The translations under genes and the position numbers were made by a program. A stretch of DNA of 64,000 nucleotides. Source: Urechis unicinctus (taxonomy: Eukaryota; Annelida; Polychaeta; Xenopneusta; Urechidae). This document shows, piece by piece, positions 26,526 through 41,254 of the stretch (position 1 is its first letter; every line of letters begins with the position of its first letter). Location: positions 46,671,037-46,735,036 of the forward strand of contig CM067354.1 of assembly GCA_034190875.2 (NCBI GenBank), in the 5' to 3' direction. The notes below the pieces were generated by a model that worked only from the letters and a program-made list of their open reading frames with translations, did no database searches and had not been told where the DNA came from.

Positions 26526-29500
26526 CAAAGTCCCAAAATCTGGCCACATGAAGAGATATCGCTTGCTTTTATCGTAAATTCATCAAAATGCAAAGACGCA
26601 CCTAATACGCAGATATAACCGTAGCGAAGGTGTTCTTGATGTATTAGCCAGACGTGCTGCAAATAACATCTATGTGTATATTGCTGGTTCGACGTTGGAC
26701 AGATCCAAAACACAAAACATTGAATATTCAGTCAATTATCGGTTGTAAGAACCGGATAATATGGTTCAGAAGTGCCTGTTATGATCACATGGTTTAAATG
26801 GCGCACCTTGTCAAAATCTTCTGCATTTCTTGCGGGACTCTAGTGGCATGACAAACGGCTAAACACAAGTGATAGATATGCAACTTTTGTTGCCATAAAA
26901 TGGTCATGTATTGTTAGGACCGATGCATTACAAAACTTGAGTTACAGCATGTATAGGATGCTGTTATAATATGATAGTATCTTTGCTTTATAACTGTGAA
27001 TTGTATTGCGTAAATGATTAAGAAACGGATTTAATGACTTAGAAATTAACAACTGTGTTAGCACACTTATTACAGGCTGTGCGGTTAACGTTTGACTTTC
27101 TTTTGTTGCACTACACCGGTCGTAAGTTATTATACCAATGGCAATATGTGTATATATCAGTATGTGGTTAATGCAAGGGGGCCGAAAACAAGTTTTTGAT
27201 CTACTGGGTGCACGGTTACTTAATTTTAACCCCCTAATGATTTGGAATACCCCATTTAGGTCAAACCTGGGTGAGGGTCTAAGTTACGGAGAGATAGCTC
27301 CGATCTGTGAGATAAAATCCACTTTACAAAGCAAGATCATCACGATGGCAATAGCAAGAGAAGTAGCATGGTCGCTTATCTGCTGATCCAATCATTGCCC
27401 CCCAGAATTGCTTTACCTAGTATTAGCTTAATTTGGCGCTTTTTTGAGCACTATCTCAGCATAACGGTTTAAGTGCCAGAGCGTTATGGCAATTTATCGG
27501 CACTTTTAACTTAAAAGTACTATCCGCAGATTAGGATGTGGACAGTTATCGTCACTTAACAAGAATATGTGTGTAGGCTGTCATTGCATGTACATTGGCT
27601 CTAATACTGCATGCTAAGTAACGCATGCGCATAAAGCACAGAAAAAAGCCTGTTATACAAATATTTAAAACATACTGATGTACCACGTTGAGCACCCTGC
27701 TTGTGGTGAGGATTGCACTTAGGTTGGACTGTAATACAGACAATTGACAACAACGTTGTGCATCATGTTATTCAAGGTGTTCGACGTTGAGGCCGTCACG
27801 GTCGCTGCATGACTGTCGTTATAACGCAAATAATAGGAATGGGACGGTTGGGTGCTTGGTAGGGAGGGAGTTCGGAAGATATGTGGTGTGGTTCGGACGA
27901 TGAGGACCAGTTTGTGAGGGTGAGCATATGTACACACTAGATCAAAATCCGCCACTCTATATTCATGGCTAATTCCATATTTGGAGAAACGTGCATCACA
28001 TTCGTGTACAATAAATTGCCCAGACACAATACCACCCTTACGACCGCAAGCAGATTATGATGTTTTATATTGAATGCTCTGTTGCAATAATCAAGGACTT
28101 TCACGTTATATTATACATCTTTTGTGATGTTACTCATACGTCTTTGACCAAAAGAAACTTACCGCACTCAGACAGCAAGTGTAAACCATCGGTTGTCCCA
28201 TTATCAATGAATATGTTGACTCAAATGTGAGATGAACCTCACCGACATGCTTTTGAAAGTTCGCGTCATTTCAGCAGAAGTGTATAAGGTATTTTGAAAT
28301 GATTATTCTCAGCAACGCTTTGTCACCTGGATAAGCGGGTGGGCATAAAAAGTGGGTCTAACTTCTACATCTTCCTGCCTCGTCCCATCATACAGTCACT
28401 CCGTTGATTTGGTGATCAAAATACCTATTTTACCTACCTATGTATAGTACTTAGTTATGTTTTATATAATTTACGGATCAATTACCCGGATATAGGGCTT
28501 TTTATAGCAGTTATCCCTTTTTTGTGTGATTTTCAGAGTCCTGTAATATCATCTTACGCCAATCCATGAACCAATGCATTTCTATCTTAGTTACATATAT
28601 CAACGGCGAATATATATTTGCATATATTGTGCTACCTATTATTAGCTCAGTACATGCTTTGATATATCACATTGATACAAATGTACAATTGTATCATTCA
28701 TCAGCCTTGTTAAAGGAAGCTGGCTGTAATCAATACACAACGGTTGTAGGCATTACAAAGCTCATACTGCTTGAGCTGATTGAACGTGGTTTATTTTCCA
28801 AACATGTACGAGTCCCATTAGTCATAGCTCTGGTGAGATTATGTTGGAAGTGAAGGGTAATAGCTATTTCTATTGGGAGCCTAACGGAAAAGAGCACAGA
28901 GCCCCGTGTAAGTTGTATTCGCAGCACAACCTTTCAAAGTATTATTACGCAATCGAGCGAGTATACAACGTTTTGTTTAGTAACCTTGTTGCACTAGGCG
29001 CCAATGTTGACCTAACCACATTTTGTATAATAATTGATAGATATAGATGCTGGCCAGCGATACGCTCATTTATATGCACCAATCTGCTTATGGATAAACG
29101 GATTTGTGAGCAACGCGATGTGGTGGGCTGCGTGGTCTAAAGCCTTCGATATGCTTAAAGTCTCTTAAAAGTCCACCATATAAACCTTTTGTGTCACTCG
29201 ATCAGTTGCAACCCCAGGTAAGTCAAGAAATTCGCAGCGACAAAACTTAGATGTGATATGCATAATCTTTTCAATGCATGACAAATAACAAATTTTATCA
29301 ATCAAATTTTCGACAACCCCAATAACAGAAGTAAAATCACCTGGCTCTCTCGACAAAACCTTCCATGAGATCTGACAATATCATGGCGCATCGCTGGCTG
29401 AATGGTGATGATGACAATCACTACCAATTTCAATCCCGCAGGAACATTAATGCATTCGATTCGCTCGGTCTGTAACATCAATTGACCCAATGTTTTATTG

Positions 29501-32500
29501 CTCATGAACCAATGTTTAGGATTTTACGTGCGATTGAAATCTTTTTGAAAATTGTCTATGTTAAAAGAACAGTTTCAACTCAACACGCACTTAAAGCGAT
29601 GAATGACTGACAAAATACGTCATAATAAAAAATTGATAAAAGCTTCAGCTCCCGAAAAAATTTGAAAGATCAGAGGATAATTGGCTGGTCAACAGTAGTT
29701 TTTTCTACCAGAAATATTGGACAATGCATTAATTACGACAACATGTATCGAGAAATATCACAGAAGCTGGCTGATAATTAGGCAAAAATTAGAGCATTAT
29801 CTGGGGTACTAGTTCTCTCTGATTGTGCATGACACTGGTGTGCATAAATAATCAATAGCTGTAATTGCGAATAAAAAATTACCATAACCGCCTTGAGACG
29901 GCTTCTCACTACACGTAGGCTAATACTTGCACAGTTTCAGGTAATGGTTCATTGATAAAAGCAGATGTAGTACTGAAAATACTGAAGAGCGTCGGGTCCT
30001 CGCAACACAGTAACAGACTTCAGCACGTGCTTCAGTCTACCCAGGTACTGAGCAATGCTCAATAAGTGATCAAGATCTTCATCAACATAGATGATTGATC
30101 GATATAACTAAGACTCGTTTGTAAATGTTCACCGTACCGCTTAAGGTATAGTTATATGTCACCCCAAACAAATAAAAAACTGTTCCGGAGTTAAGTTACG
30201 TAAAATCACTGGCAAGAGCACCGCAGCTGTTTGGTTATCACCCATGCCCTAGGTTACATTAAACTCTACTTGCTTTAATAGAAAATCATCAACATGCATC
30301 GTCCGTTTCGGTTGGGAAAATATTGCAAAAAACATAAATAGTTGACAAAAACATACGTTTCGCAGTAAATTTCTTTTGCATGGTTAAAAAGACCCAGCCT
30401 TTGTGTTTGCTGTCCATACTAGACATATTTTAGCAAACGTCGACACACAAAAGATAAATTATAAAGGTGCATTCATGATAGAACAATCTTGGCGGCGCTA
30501 TCGGGGAAAACATAAAGCAAAAATGACTCGATCTGCCAAGATGCAAGCTGCGATTCGTCTTTGCAGATATTGATATTCTATCGCATGCAGCAGGATCGTT
30601 TCTACCAATGGATCGCTTTTATCGGGATTGCGCTGCAAACCCCAGTAGTATCAACTGGGAATCACTGTCACTAATTTCGAACGTATCAGTTCGGCCCCCA
30701 GTTCGACTACATCTCGTATCTCTTTCCTTACAACGATAATCGGCAAAATAAAAAAGCGTCGGATCGAACCCATCTTGCCATATGAAGATCCGATATGCTA
30801 CTCTAATGATCTATAATGATCAGACGCGTCCATGACGACATGAAGTCTTGCAGATGTCTCATCATTTCGCGATTCATTCGTGTTATCTTTGCTTAAGGAT
30901 AAATAATTGATTTGCTTCTGGTCAAAAAAGAAAGCTAAATCTTCCAGGTATCTTATAGATCATTGAACCACCGCAATTGCTTATACTCCCGTCATCGACA
31001 TGTGATCAATTTTACCGCATTATCAAAAACACATGGGATTTATATTGGTTATAGGGGTAAACATCATACGTGCATAATTATCCAGACGCATGTCATATAG
31101 TATAACTCAGCAATGGGTAATAGCCCCTGAAGCCTGGATTCAATGAGCACCCACGAGTTCAATTATCAAACGCCAATTGCTAGACGGCATTTTGTATGTG
31201 GTTGAAGTGGTGAAGATCCTACTCAAGATGCCATTGGCGTGAGTCAAACAGTTGCATAAAGCTTCACAGTGGCTAGATTGCGCAAGACAGGAGTATATGT
31301 GTAACTCCATATAAGCGGTATTTGTACATAACCTACTTGAGCCTTTCCCTGGGTGACAATGCTGATGTAAATCAAAAGTTTTGAATGTAAGCTTACATAA
31401 ATAAAACCCAACAGTGGAAGTAGCATTGGTTAAGAAACATTTGTGGCTTCTAATAATACTCCCAGAGGGCAGTATCCATTGATTGATTACATTACAAGCG
31501 TATTAATGTTTTGTTCTACAAAGTATTCTGTACGAATATGTGTGGGGGTTAAATAGTGGTGTGAAGATTTTCTGTCATGTATCAAATATTGTTACGCTAT
31601 AAGATTGTCGAGATACATTTGTATTATCTTTCTTTTAAGATTTATAACTGATGGCACATCCTAATTATCGGATATGCTCACGTTGTCATCGATTGCTGCT
31701 TAAGCCAATTCCTTGAGTTACTTTATTAACTCATAATGTATTATATCTCAAATCACAGTAGATATGTACATGGTTATTTTTTTTCTCAAAAAAAGTACGC
31801 ATTTGTTTTGCCGTTTATGGGCAATTCTAAAAGGCATTACAAATTCAGCCAGCATTTGGAAGGAAGAATTCTCGCTGCGACGCTGTCTGGAGCTCTCTGG
31901 ATCCGGCTGTTCTATTTCTGAATATTATCGTGATAGCTATGTAATTGGTTGGACACTACCCCCTATTTAATAACTTGAAGACAAAATCTAAGTGCAATAA
32001 CAACCATAGCTTAAAATCCCATGAGGAATATAGCATGGATGGCATTCTAATAAATGCATGATGCATCTCGTTTTCGGCAGTGTTATATCTAATTGCAACC
32101 AACTAAATCATACTCTTGGTTCAATGTCACAAAAGTACTTCAAATGCGTTGCCAGGTATTGTATTGCTAGTACCGAAAATGGAGGTTGATTTCATTAGCC
32201 GCAAGATGAAATATTAATCTACATCTTAGTATTGATAGCCAGGTAAGTTTAAAGGTAGTAAGCCAGATCCATATTCCAAATTAATCTTTCAAATCAACTT
32301 GACAAGATAGCAAAAGCAGTTGTTGTAGTTAAACTTGGGTGTCTTAACATGTCTGACACTTGGCACGTTGACCTTTTATGATATACAAATTGCATGTGGC
32401 GTATAATGCAGAGGAATAAGATCTGACCCAGCATCTTATATGGATTAGGGAAATACCTGCTATATTTTGCATAACTGATGGCACTCAATCATGTTGGTCT

Positions 32501-33080
32501 CTGCTTAACGTCAGTTTTCTGCAATTTCAGAGATGTTTTAGCCAATAAGAGGTAATGTTCTATGCCAACAATCTATGCACTACATACTGCTTTATAACGG
32601 CTGCAACTGCGATGATGATGATCAAAGCGTTTGTTCTGTGCCGTTGTGAACTTGACATGAACCGAACTAAGTAGCTTCTAACTAGGAGTAGGCAATGTAG
32701 AGCCGATATAAATTATAAATAGTCATGCGATTTATGCTAATATGTGTAGCCCACATCCTTAATATAGTATACTGTCAATAGTATGGCTCAATTAAGACTT
32801 CAAATCAGCTGCATCATATTTGTGAATAACAGTACGTGCTATTATACCTGTGGGTATAACATTCAATTCACGAAGTAAATAAGATGAGTGCTATTAAACG
32901 TACTGTACGGGGGTTATCTTCCCACTTACATATCGTCATGATCACTGCAGTTTAACCAATTGGCAAACGCGTTGTCTTATCATCGGTTAAAGACTTTTTA
33001 CATGTGGTTGGCTGACCATCATTTTGTGGTTGATACTTAATTTAAGGCATGAATATTTCACTGCCTCAAAAATCCCCATG
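26526..33080. other. Gene-poor AT-rich sequence, nothing recognised
   Basis: No recognisable gene or array. Adjacent plus-strand frames at 28566-28853 and 28841-29140 (95 and 99 codons) overlap in different frames and show no family motif. Confidence 0.5.
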
Positions 33081-33266
33081 CTATGAACCTCGACCGCATG
33101 ATATACCCCCAGCTTCGGTGACTGTGTTGTAAACATTTTCGCCGCCCCTCCTTCCCTGCGTCCGTATTGGTCGACCTCTGTGTATCTGGCATCCCTTGAT
33201 CGCAACATTTGCTCCATGGTAGTCTGAGTCGTCGCATAGTAACACCTGAAAATGGTGCATAATCAC
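33081..33266 (-). other. Segment open in all three minus frames
   Basis: All three minus-strand frames are stop-free across this segment (33058-33291, 33081-33266 and part of 32987-33217). The minus strand here is purine-rich and GC-richer than its flanks (GGGAAGGAGGGGCGGCG), which lowers stop-codon frequency. One frame reads MEQMLRSRDARYTEVDQYGR, which looks coding-like, but I can name no family and see no clear splice pair. Confidence 0.2.
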
Positions 33267-33291
33267 GACTATATATGCCTCTAATGACCAC

Positions 33292-36200
33292 GCTGCGTAG
33301 TGAATGTGAATTGCAATGTCAACTTTAAAACAATTCTTGCGCTAGTGAGGCCTCTTGAGTATATGTGCATGTGTGTAGGTTTACACATATGGTGAAACGC
33401 ATATTGACCTTAAGTTTAATCGACAAAAGATTCTTGCACCTCAGACGGCCCCGACCAATCCTACCAGTATCCTGTAACCTGGATTGGTCACATAACGGCC
33501 AGCTGCACAGGTACTATTTACTTTGTCAGCACTGTTTACCGTTCACGACGATTATTTGGCTCCTCTGAAAGAACAGATACTGGATAACTATGACTAGTGT
33601 CTCGATTTAGTCGCGTACAAGCATCACCTACTAAGAAACACCTTTACACCTTTATATCTAAGCTTTATTGATGCATGTGTCAACAACATGTTCGAGAACA
33701 ATCTAGGTGAAATACTGCATTGAACTTCTGGAAATGCTCACGCCTCGGTGCGAATGAGTTGGGTCAGATGAAGAGTTGTCGTGCGGATCCGCTGTTACTG
33801 TTGGTTTCGGTCACATTTTGCAGGTGGGTGATGGCTTTCTCTTGCTCATAATCTTGTTCCAGTATGGTATCAGGCAGGGATATATTATTAAACTAAACAA
33901 CATATTATGGCTAACTTGCAGCGATGTTAGGCTCTGATATATCATCCCGTTACCTTGTAGAAATCGCACCTAAACATATATTAAATTGGTTGCTATATTG
34001 AACGCAGTGAAACATGATATATCGTGCAGGCAGGATTAAAATCCCATGAATATATGCAATTTTTAGCTGCTGCTGCTTTGTGTTTATGCTGAAGGCTACA
34101 GTTTAAGGATCTTCACCGTATGACAGCCGTCAAGTAATTGATGGAGTGTGATCACCTTCGAAGCTACATTGAAGATGTGGCACGGAATGGCAAGGTGCTA
34201 AGCAATAATAAAATGGCTCTTAGAGGGAGCCCATAGCTAGCCAAGCTTACATCGTCAGCCAGTATGGTCAAACATCAGCAGAATGCAGCTTAATTGTCCA
34301 GGTTCACTTGCGCAGCACGTTTTGCATAGACCCAAAACATCCTCTGATTCGCCTCTAGTCCTCAAAACCGTCCTTACAGTTTTTTAAAGTAGTAACAAGA
34401 AACTAACAACCCAATTGGCAACATATATTCTTTTTATAAACTCATTCGAATTTTTTGCTTGGAAACCACTCTACCAGTTCTCGCCGTAGCTCCTGAAAGA
34501 GTTTTATATTTTTTAGTGCCACATTCGGTTATACCCTTGTCAGGATAAGTACCTCAACGACACGAATAATAATACTAGACTCAGCTTCACCAGGACCGAT
34601 TCATTACCGCGTTAAGTTTGAACCATTCTCTGCGGTGAAGGCTGTGCAATAGGACATCCATTCCGCAATAGCATTACTAAGCGTAAATGTCTACCGCAGA
34701 GAGAGTAATGTTACAGGCTTGTTGAATGGGGCGCATAGAAATCGCCCATCCCGAATAATAGGACAAATTATATTGCCTTGATGGGAATAGTACTTCCCTA
34801 GTTACAGAGTTAATACGCACTGAAAGAACATCGCACTGGTTGTTGTGTTCCATTGATATTAGACGGCCAAACTATGCTTTCATTCTGATTATGCGCCAAC
34901 TATTTATAAACACCACGCCGTTTAGGTCATTGCCTACCGATTACTTCAAAATCCGTGGAATAAATTTATATTCGTTCTTTTGTCGATTCCAGAACATGAT
35001 GGCCGTCACATTTCATTTGAAGTGGGTAAGGTGACTTCCTGTAAGGCTTTTTGTGCGTGTATGTGAGTATATCACTATTTCATACCCTTCACACGAGACG
35101 CGACATCTCACTCGAAAATATTTTGATCAGACAAACGGCAAACTATCGTTACGAGCATTATAAGACTAGAACATATATTTAAGTAAAGGCAATTCTGAGA
35201 AGAAACACAGCTCTTGTGTTTTGTCATATACGTACAGATTAGGTGAACGAAGCATCTAAATATCGAAACTTTTATTCGCGTTCGTGCAAAGACCGTAAAA
35301 TAACGCAGGGGAAGGGTTATTTGTCAGGCTATGAACCAATAAATCTGCCTCCGCTATAAGGGTGTGGTGCTAAACATTGAATCCTTCTTTCTACTCGCTA
35401 CTTCTACGACGTTACCTGAATTTCTATCACATGCTTAAAACCGTTATTTCACAACAAGTGGGTTAGACACTAAAATAGCTTCCAAGTTTCTGTTCTTCGG
35501 CGAACATCATTTGTGACCAACAACCCCGAAGCGCCGTTTATAACAAAAAAGGTTTTGACTATGACGTCCACTTTAGAGAACATTAGGATATAATTTAATT
35601 GGAGGTTTTAAGTGTAGATGTTTTTGATTATGTATGTTGATAGTTCGCACGGTCATGTATGGTCATTTAAATATGAAGTTACTACGAATTGTAATTTTAA
35701 ACTTACCTCAAAGATCTATTCGCATTAGGTGCTAGGAATTGCCTCACTGCATATCGCTGTTATTGTACTAATGAGCTTTGGTCTTGATTGTGAGTCCACG
35801 AGCGATCTATAATTTTGCTCATAACAGCAATGACCGTTACATCACTAATTTAGAAACTGCGGTTGTATATTAAGAGCAAATTATTTCCTGTTATTGATTG
35901 CAAGAGCACCATTAGAGAATTGTTACACATTCTGATTGGTAAAGTCTTGCATATTGGAATGTCTCGTGAACACAAGTACATGGACTTGAGAAAGTATATT
36001 ATACCCATAGTGCAATAGTCATGCAATTTTATGCCCTGCAATACAGTGGGTATGCTGTGATGTGTGCAAAATCGCTCACGATGTAACAGTTGAAGCAAGA
36101 GAACGTCAAGGATTATCAATTTATATGCTTCTGAGTAGCTTTATTCGCGGAGCCCTCGCCTACACAGAGGATGATCGTGCGATTTTGCCATCACTACCAC

Positions 36201-38102
36201 ATGCGCTGCGCCATTACAAAGCTCTTTGGCACTATGATTGGTTTATATTGTCGTTCGACCCCTAACAAAGCAGAGTTAAATTGCCGATTAGCCCCTGGAA
36301 TAGAAGGCCATTTGGAAGAGTAATTGCTTTATCCGACCAAAGCTCTTACAGACAATGACTGACAAAGTAGATACTTGACACTTTTTTTACTGTAAAAGAA
36401 GAACGAATAGCTATATTGGGTATAACTTGACCCCAAATATGACACGATCAGTTTCAATACCTAACGATTTTCATTACATGTCAAAATACTTTGCGTGCAT
36501 TAGATTGAAAGCTAGTTCGTCTACCCAACAGGTTTTGCTATATTGCAAGAAGAAGATTACTAATCAAAAAATTACAAAAATATGTGTTTTTTGTGGACGT
36601 TTCTCCGATGAATAGAGAGCAGGTTGACAGTAAACTCACAAGATAACTGTCGATTTATTTGCATTAATTTGATCTGAGAAGCAAGAACGGTTATGACAGG
36701 AGGCGCACTTAGTAGATGTATTAATGTATATCCGATGTAAAGCTATATAAGCGTATTGGCAACGCTGCTGAATTCGAAAGTACCATCATGATCCGCCCAT
36801 CCGGAATAACAGTTGACCACCTCCACCGAGCTACAGTGCTATGTTGAGATCAATTCAGGTAAACATATATGTGCTGTTAATAGATGAGCAATGAATATGG
36901 CGATTTGCCATAGCTTCACAGATCTTAGACACATAATTTCTTGAAACGTTAATCACGATTCAGTAAATTTCGGCAACATCCTGCTCAATCTTGTTATAAT
37001 ACCATCAAACGATAGTAACATTCCAAGGTATATCGTGTTTAAATTATTATAGCAGTTGCTGTTGCTATCCTGAATGACGCGGCTAAAGAGTGCACTAAAG
37101 AAGATTACATTGCTATGGTTTGCATCTTGAATATAGTTGCATTCAAGTGACTTTGTGGCTGAGACAGTGATAATTTCCTCATTTCTCTAGAAGCAAAGAA
37201 AACAAATTACCCATCAAATAACACGTTTAATGAACAGACAGATATACTGATTCATGAGCATGCCTGCAGTGAAGTGATTGCAATTTATGCATAGCGGAGA
37301 GCAATCAAATTAATTTTTAGTCACAACTCAAACCTACTTCTCATTGAAATACATTTCCATGCCCAGCCGCTGGTATTTGTATGGCATGTAACTTGGCTGT
37401 GTTCGGATGTGTAAGCTGTTAAAGGTAAAAAGCATTGTAACGTCTATAAATTTATTTGGCTCGTGTTCTGTGTATTCTGTGCACAAATAACACTTTGGCT
37501 CTTCAAGGGAAAAACGGAACGGTTATGAACTGTTTTGTGTGTCAGCCGTTTCAAAATCCCGCTACGAAATTTGCAAACGTAGGTATTTTCTCATTACATA
37601 GTGATTGTTTGTTGAACTATTTCCAAATTAGGGTCAATTTATTCCTTCATCCTGTTGTATCAGATGCCTTCGATACTATTTTGCAAGATGCAACCAAGTT
37701 AGTACTAAATTCCCATTGGTCTTCAGACAGTCATTGTGGCTAGAGACTGTGCAGATTAAATTAATAGTACACAAAGTAGAGTAGATGACTCAGTGCTTCA
37801 GCGGTCCACTTCTGTTTTGAACATTAACCTTCCAACTCAGTTTATTCATGATGCTGCTATTGAAAGCAACCGATTCCGCTGTTATGGCTGTATCAATGTC
37901 CCATGGGCATTTATATCGCTTTACTGCATTAGACTTAAAGCAAAATTATCATAGTGAATGACACAACAGTATTTGTATTGGGGAATCTAATGGGTCCCCT
38001 TTTAAATCATGTTTGACTTAAAGCAAAAAGCCAGCGCAGACACAAATGTCATGGGGAAAATGGGTTTTTCGTCATGTTTTAAGCCAGCGACACATATTGC
38101 AA

Positions 38103-38103
<1 letters not shown>
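33292..38103. other. Gene-poor AT-rich sequence, nothing recognised
   Basis: No recognisable gene or array. Frames of 60-95 codons (for example 37456-37743, plus) have no motif and are of chance length. Confidence 0.5.
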
Positions 38104-38418
<315 letters not shown>

Positions 38419-38828
38419 CATTTACACCAACGCTGTAATGATAAAATGTCAATCACCGTCAATTGGAATCCTCGTTAGGCTGATATTATTTGCATGGGCT
38501 GGTCACTCAAAGAAGTACGCATGCTCACCTTTGTTGTGGAAATTCCACTGGTTTGCCGAAGAAGACAGGATGGAAAAGAAAGAGCCGGGTTAAAATGGAA
38601 GAATCAATGTTTTGAAAACAATCGCATCAAAAGTGGCACCAAAGGCTTCAGCAGCACTCTTTATTCACAAAATTATTAAACGCATGGCTTTTGTTGCAAA
38701 GTATATATAATGTCGCTGATTGCTTGCTGTTGAAGCGCACTGACTCCAGGAACATATTTAAATCAATGTAATTAATAATTATACTGCAGCAGCATTAATC
38801 CGCGTAATTATATTGGAACATAAACAGA

Positions 38829-38993
38829 ATGATATATCCACTGTACATTGCTAACGAAGCCCTGCAGGTGAAAGAACGGGCGGTAGAAGAAGGGTGGCGA
38901 GAGTATTGCGACGTCCTGCCCGACAAGGAGAAACCGTTTACGGCCGATCTACTGAAAGAACTTGAATATATTGCACAGAACTATGTCCAGTAG
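38829..38993 (+). CDS. Small unassigned ORF or terminal exon, 54 codons
   Basis: An ATG-initiated frame ending in TAG encodes an acidic, helix-like peptide: ALQVKERAVEEGWREYCDVL, then PDKEKPFTADLLKELEYIAQ. It stands out because this 165-bp stretch is clearly GC-richer than the DNA around it. Its residue use (E, K, L, A rich, few rare residues) is coding-like and unlike the many chance frames in this window. An internal CCTGCAG before GTGAAAG could be a 3' splice site, making the real exon start near 38871 and the peptide the C-terminal end of a longer protein. I recognise no family. No partner exon was found upstream, so it may be an isolated relic. Confidence 0.35.
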   Translation: MIYPLYIANEALQVKERAVEEGWREYCDVLPDKEKPFTADLLKELEYIAQNYVQ

Positions 38994-41114
38994 TATCAAT
39001 TATACGGTTGATCACACACGTAAGGTAGTAGATGACGTAGGAATACACTGACTAAAGCGCTTAATCGGTATTTGACCAACGATTCATGTTTAGATTGATG
39101 CTATATTCGGATGTTCTGCCAATTGCTACTCTGCCATTATGATACGAGATTGTGGAGTTTGGTTGATAGTTTCGTTGCAATCTTAAAATGTGCAATAGTG
39201 GTTACGCTCGAAATGTGTGTGAGTATTGTAAGTCATTTGTTGTGAGCAATTTGATTCCGCTGCAAAGCCCCCTCAACAACCGTGCTAACGGTGATTTCCA
39301 GCTTCGAAACCTGTGTACCTTCTGCACAACCTCTGTCAGTGAACGTGCTTTACGTCTTACAACGTAAACATCCTGGCATCATGTATCATGAACCAGAGAA
39401 CGGCGCGTTAGCGCAGGTGGTTTCAATATTGTTTTTTTTGTTGCCTTCATTTATATTAAATATTTCTCGAACCAAAATATTGTTTAAAAAGCTCATGGGT
39501 GTGCATGGATGTCTATATTATTATATTTTAGGGTGCAAACTTAAAGCCACGTTATATCTTAGTATTGCTTTGCTGTGTTTATCTTATAACACAAACGTTG
39601 TATAGTCACTAATTGCCACTGGTGTGCTTTAAAATCGGGTTATTAAAGAACAGGACAGAAACATAACAACCTTCATTATCCTCTCTTGCCTCAATTCAAA
39701 TATGCAATGTGTTAAAGTGTAATGTACTTGTTAAAAGTTATATGCCCTGAACGATGTATCCGAAAAGCACTGAAAAAGAGGTTAAAATGAGTTGAAAAAT
39801 TTATGAAATTGGCATATCCATTGTATTTTGATGGTCTGAATAAGATAACCTGTATATCGACGATGTAAGAACACGATTCAAACACCTCGAACCAGGCAAT
39901 TTCAAGTAGCTTTGCAAAAATCAAGTGGGCGTTATGATCACAGTCGTCTTTCTGCGTCATTGCAATTAATATGGGAGTCGCAATCACTAGTAAATGTTAC
40001 ACTTTACCATTGCATCCAGTTCTAAATCTATGCACTGGAGGGTATGCAACTAATTCATTTACGGGAAAACGCTGCCGTCAGTTATTGCTTCGAATACATA
40101 TAGGCAAGGTGCATGCGCGAACAAAATCTGTTTTTGGCTATCTGCCATCTAGTTCACCGAAATTATAGCTGTGTGTTCATTGGTACGGCTAAAGCGAGCT
40201 AAACGTGCTTACCTTCTCTTAGCGTACTTTTATTTATGCAAACTGCAAAATATTTCAGTATTAGATAATTATATAAATAGCTCGCCATTATGTTCCTTGT
40301 ATAAGTCGAAAGATGTAGGTTTATCTGTGTGTTCACAAGGGCATTTGTCTGTCAGGTGTCCGGTGAGTGTGGTATGTAATATTTGATGAGGTCTATAAAA
40401 TATTGCAGAGAATAATAACGACAAATACCTCGTATTTGTGCTTCCGTATGACATGAAGTCTGTATCAAAATAGAGTAATAGAGGACGGCTTACTATAGGA
40501 TGGATTTTCCATTCATTGTAATGGAAAATGCAATGTGGATATACTTGAAATAGGTGAGTAACTGATATGGTCATTTTGCCATACTGACACTATCTACCAC
40601 CAAGTCGATCAGCAAATTGAATAAGTCCTTAAGTTTTGATACTTCTTTGCCAGTAAACAATTCAATCGTGAAGTCATAAACATGACTATTAACGTCCGAG
40701 AATATCAATTTATAACATTCAAGCCAAAAGATAGTGAATGTTATAGAATACGGCAATGAGAGCGCGTATTATATACATGCAATTGATATAGAGCTAGCAT
40801 GGTTAGCTGGATTTGGCCACCAATAAGCCATTGCATCTCGACGAGCAGTAACTTCAAAGCAACACCGGTTATTTAGATGGCATTAATGTTTTCTATATCA
40901 ATGGTTTTTGCTTCTGACCAATCCCATAAAGTGTACTCGCAAACTCGGATGGGCGTGTTAATAACAAAAACCGCAGCGAAGGTAACTATTTGTACGGAAG
41001 TAATAATGATCGTTCGAGTTGATATGAGTTGCCAGACGCCAAGAATGTCCTGCATGTTTTCATGAAATACAGCAAAAGTGCGGCTAAAAAAAGGCTACAA
41101 TACATAAAGCAAAC
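38994..41114. other. Gene-poor AT-rich sequence, nothing recognised
   Basis: Only chance-length frames, the longest being 39282-39605 (107 codons, plus), partly hydrophobic and without a motif. No arrays. Confidence 0.45.
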
Positions 41115-41254
41115 GCATATCTAACGCTTCAAATGTAACGCTTGTAGGCATATCTAACGCTTCAAATGTAACGCTTGTAGGCATATCTCACGCTTCAAAT
41201 GTAACGCTTGTAGGCATATCTCACTCTTCAAATGTAACGCGCAACGCCTGTAGG
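41115..41254. repeat. 33-bp minisatellite, about four copies
   Basis: Units begin with GCATATCTAACGCTTC at 41115, 41148, 41181 and 41214, an exact 33-bp period. Copies 3 and 4 share TCTCAC in place of TCTAAC. Copy 4 is degenerate and carries a small insertion (GCAACGC) before its end. Because 33 is a multiple of three, the minus strand reads an 11-residue peptide repeat (EICLQALHLKR type) without stops. That frame has no other support. Confidence 0.95.
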
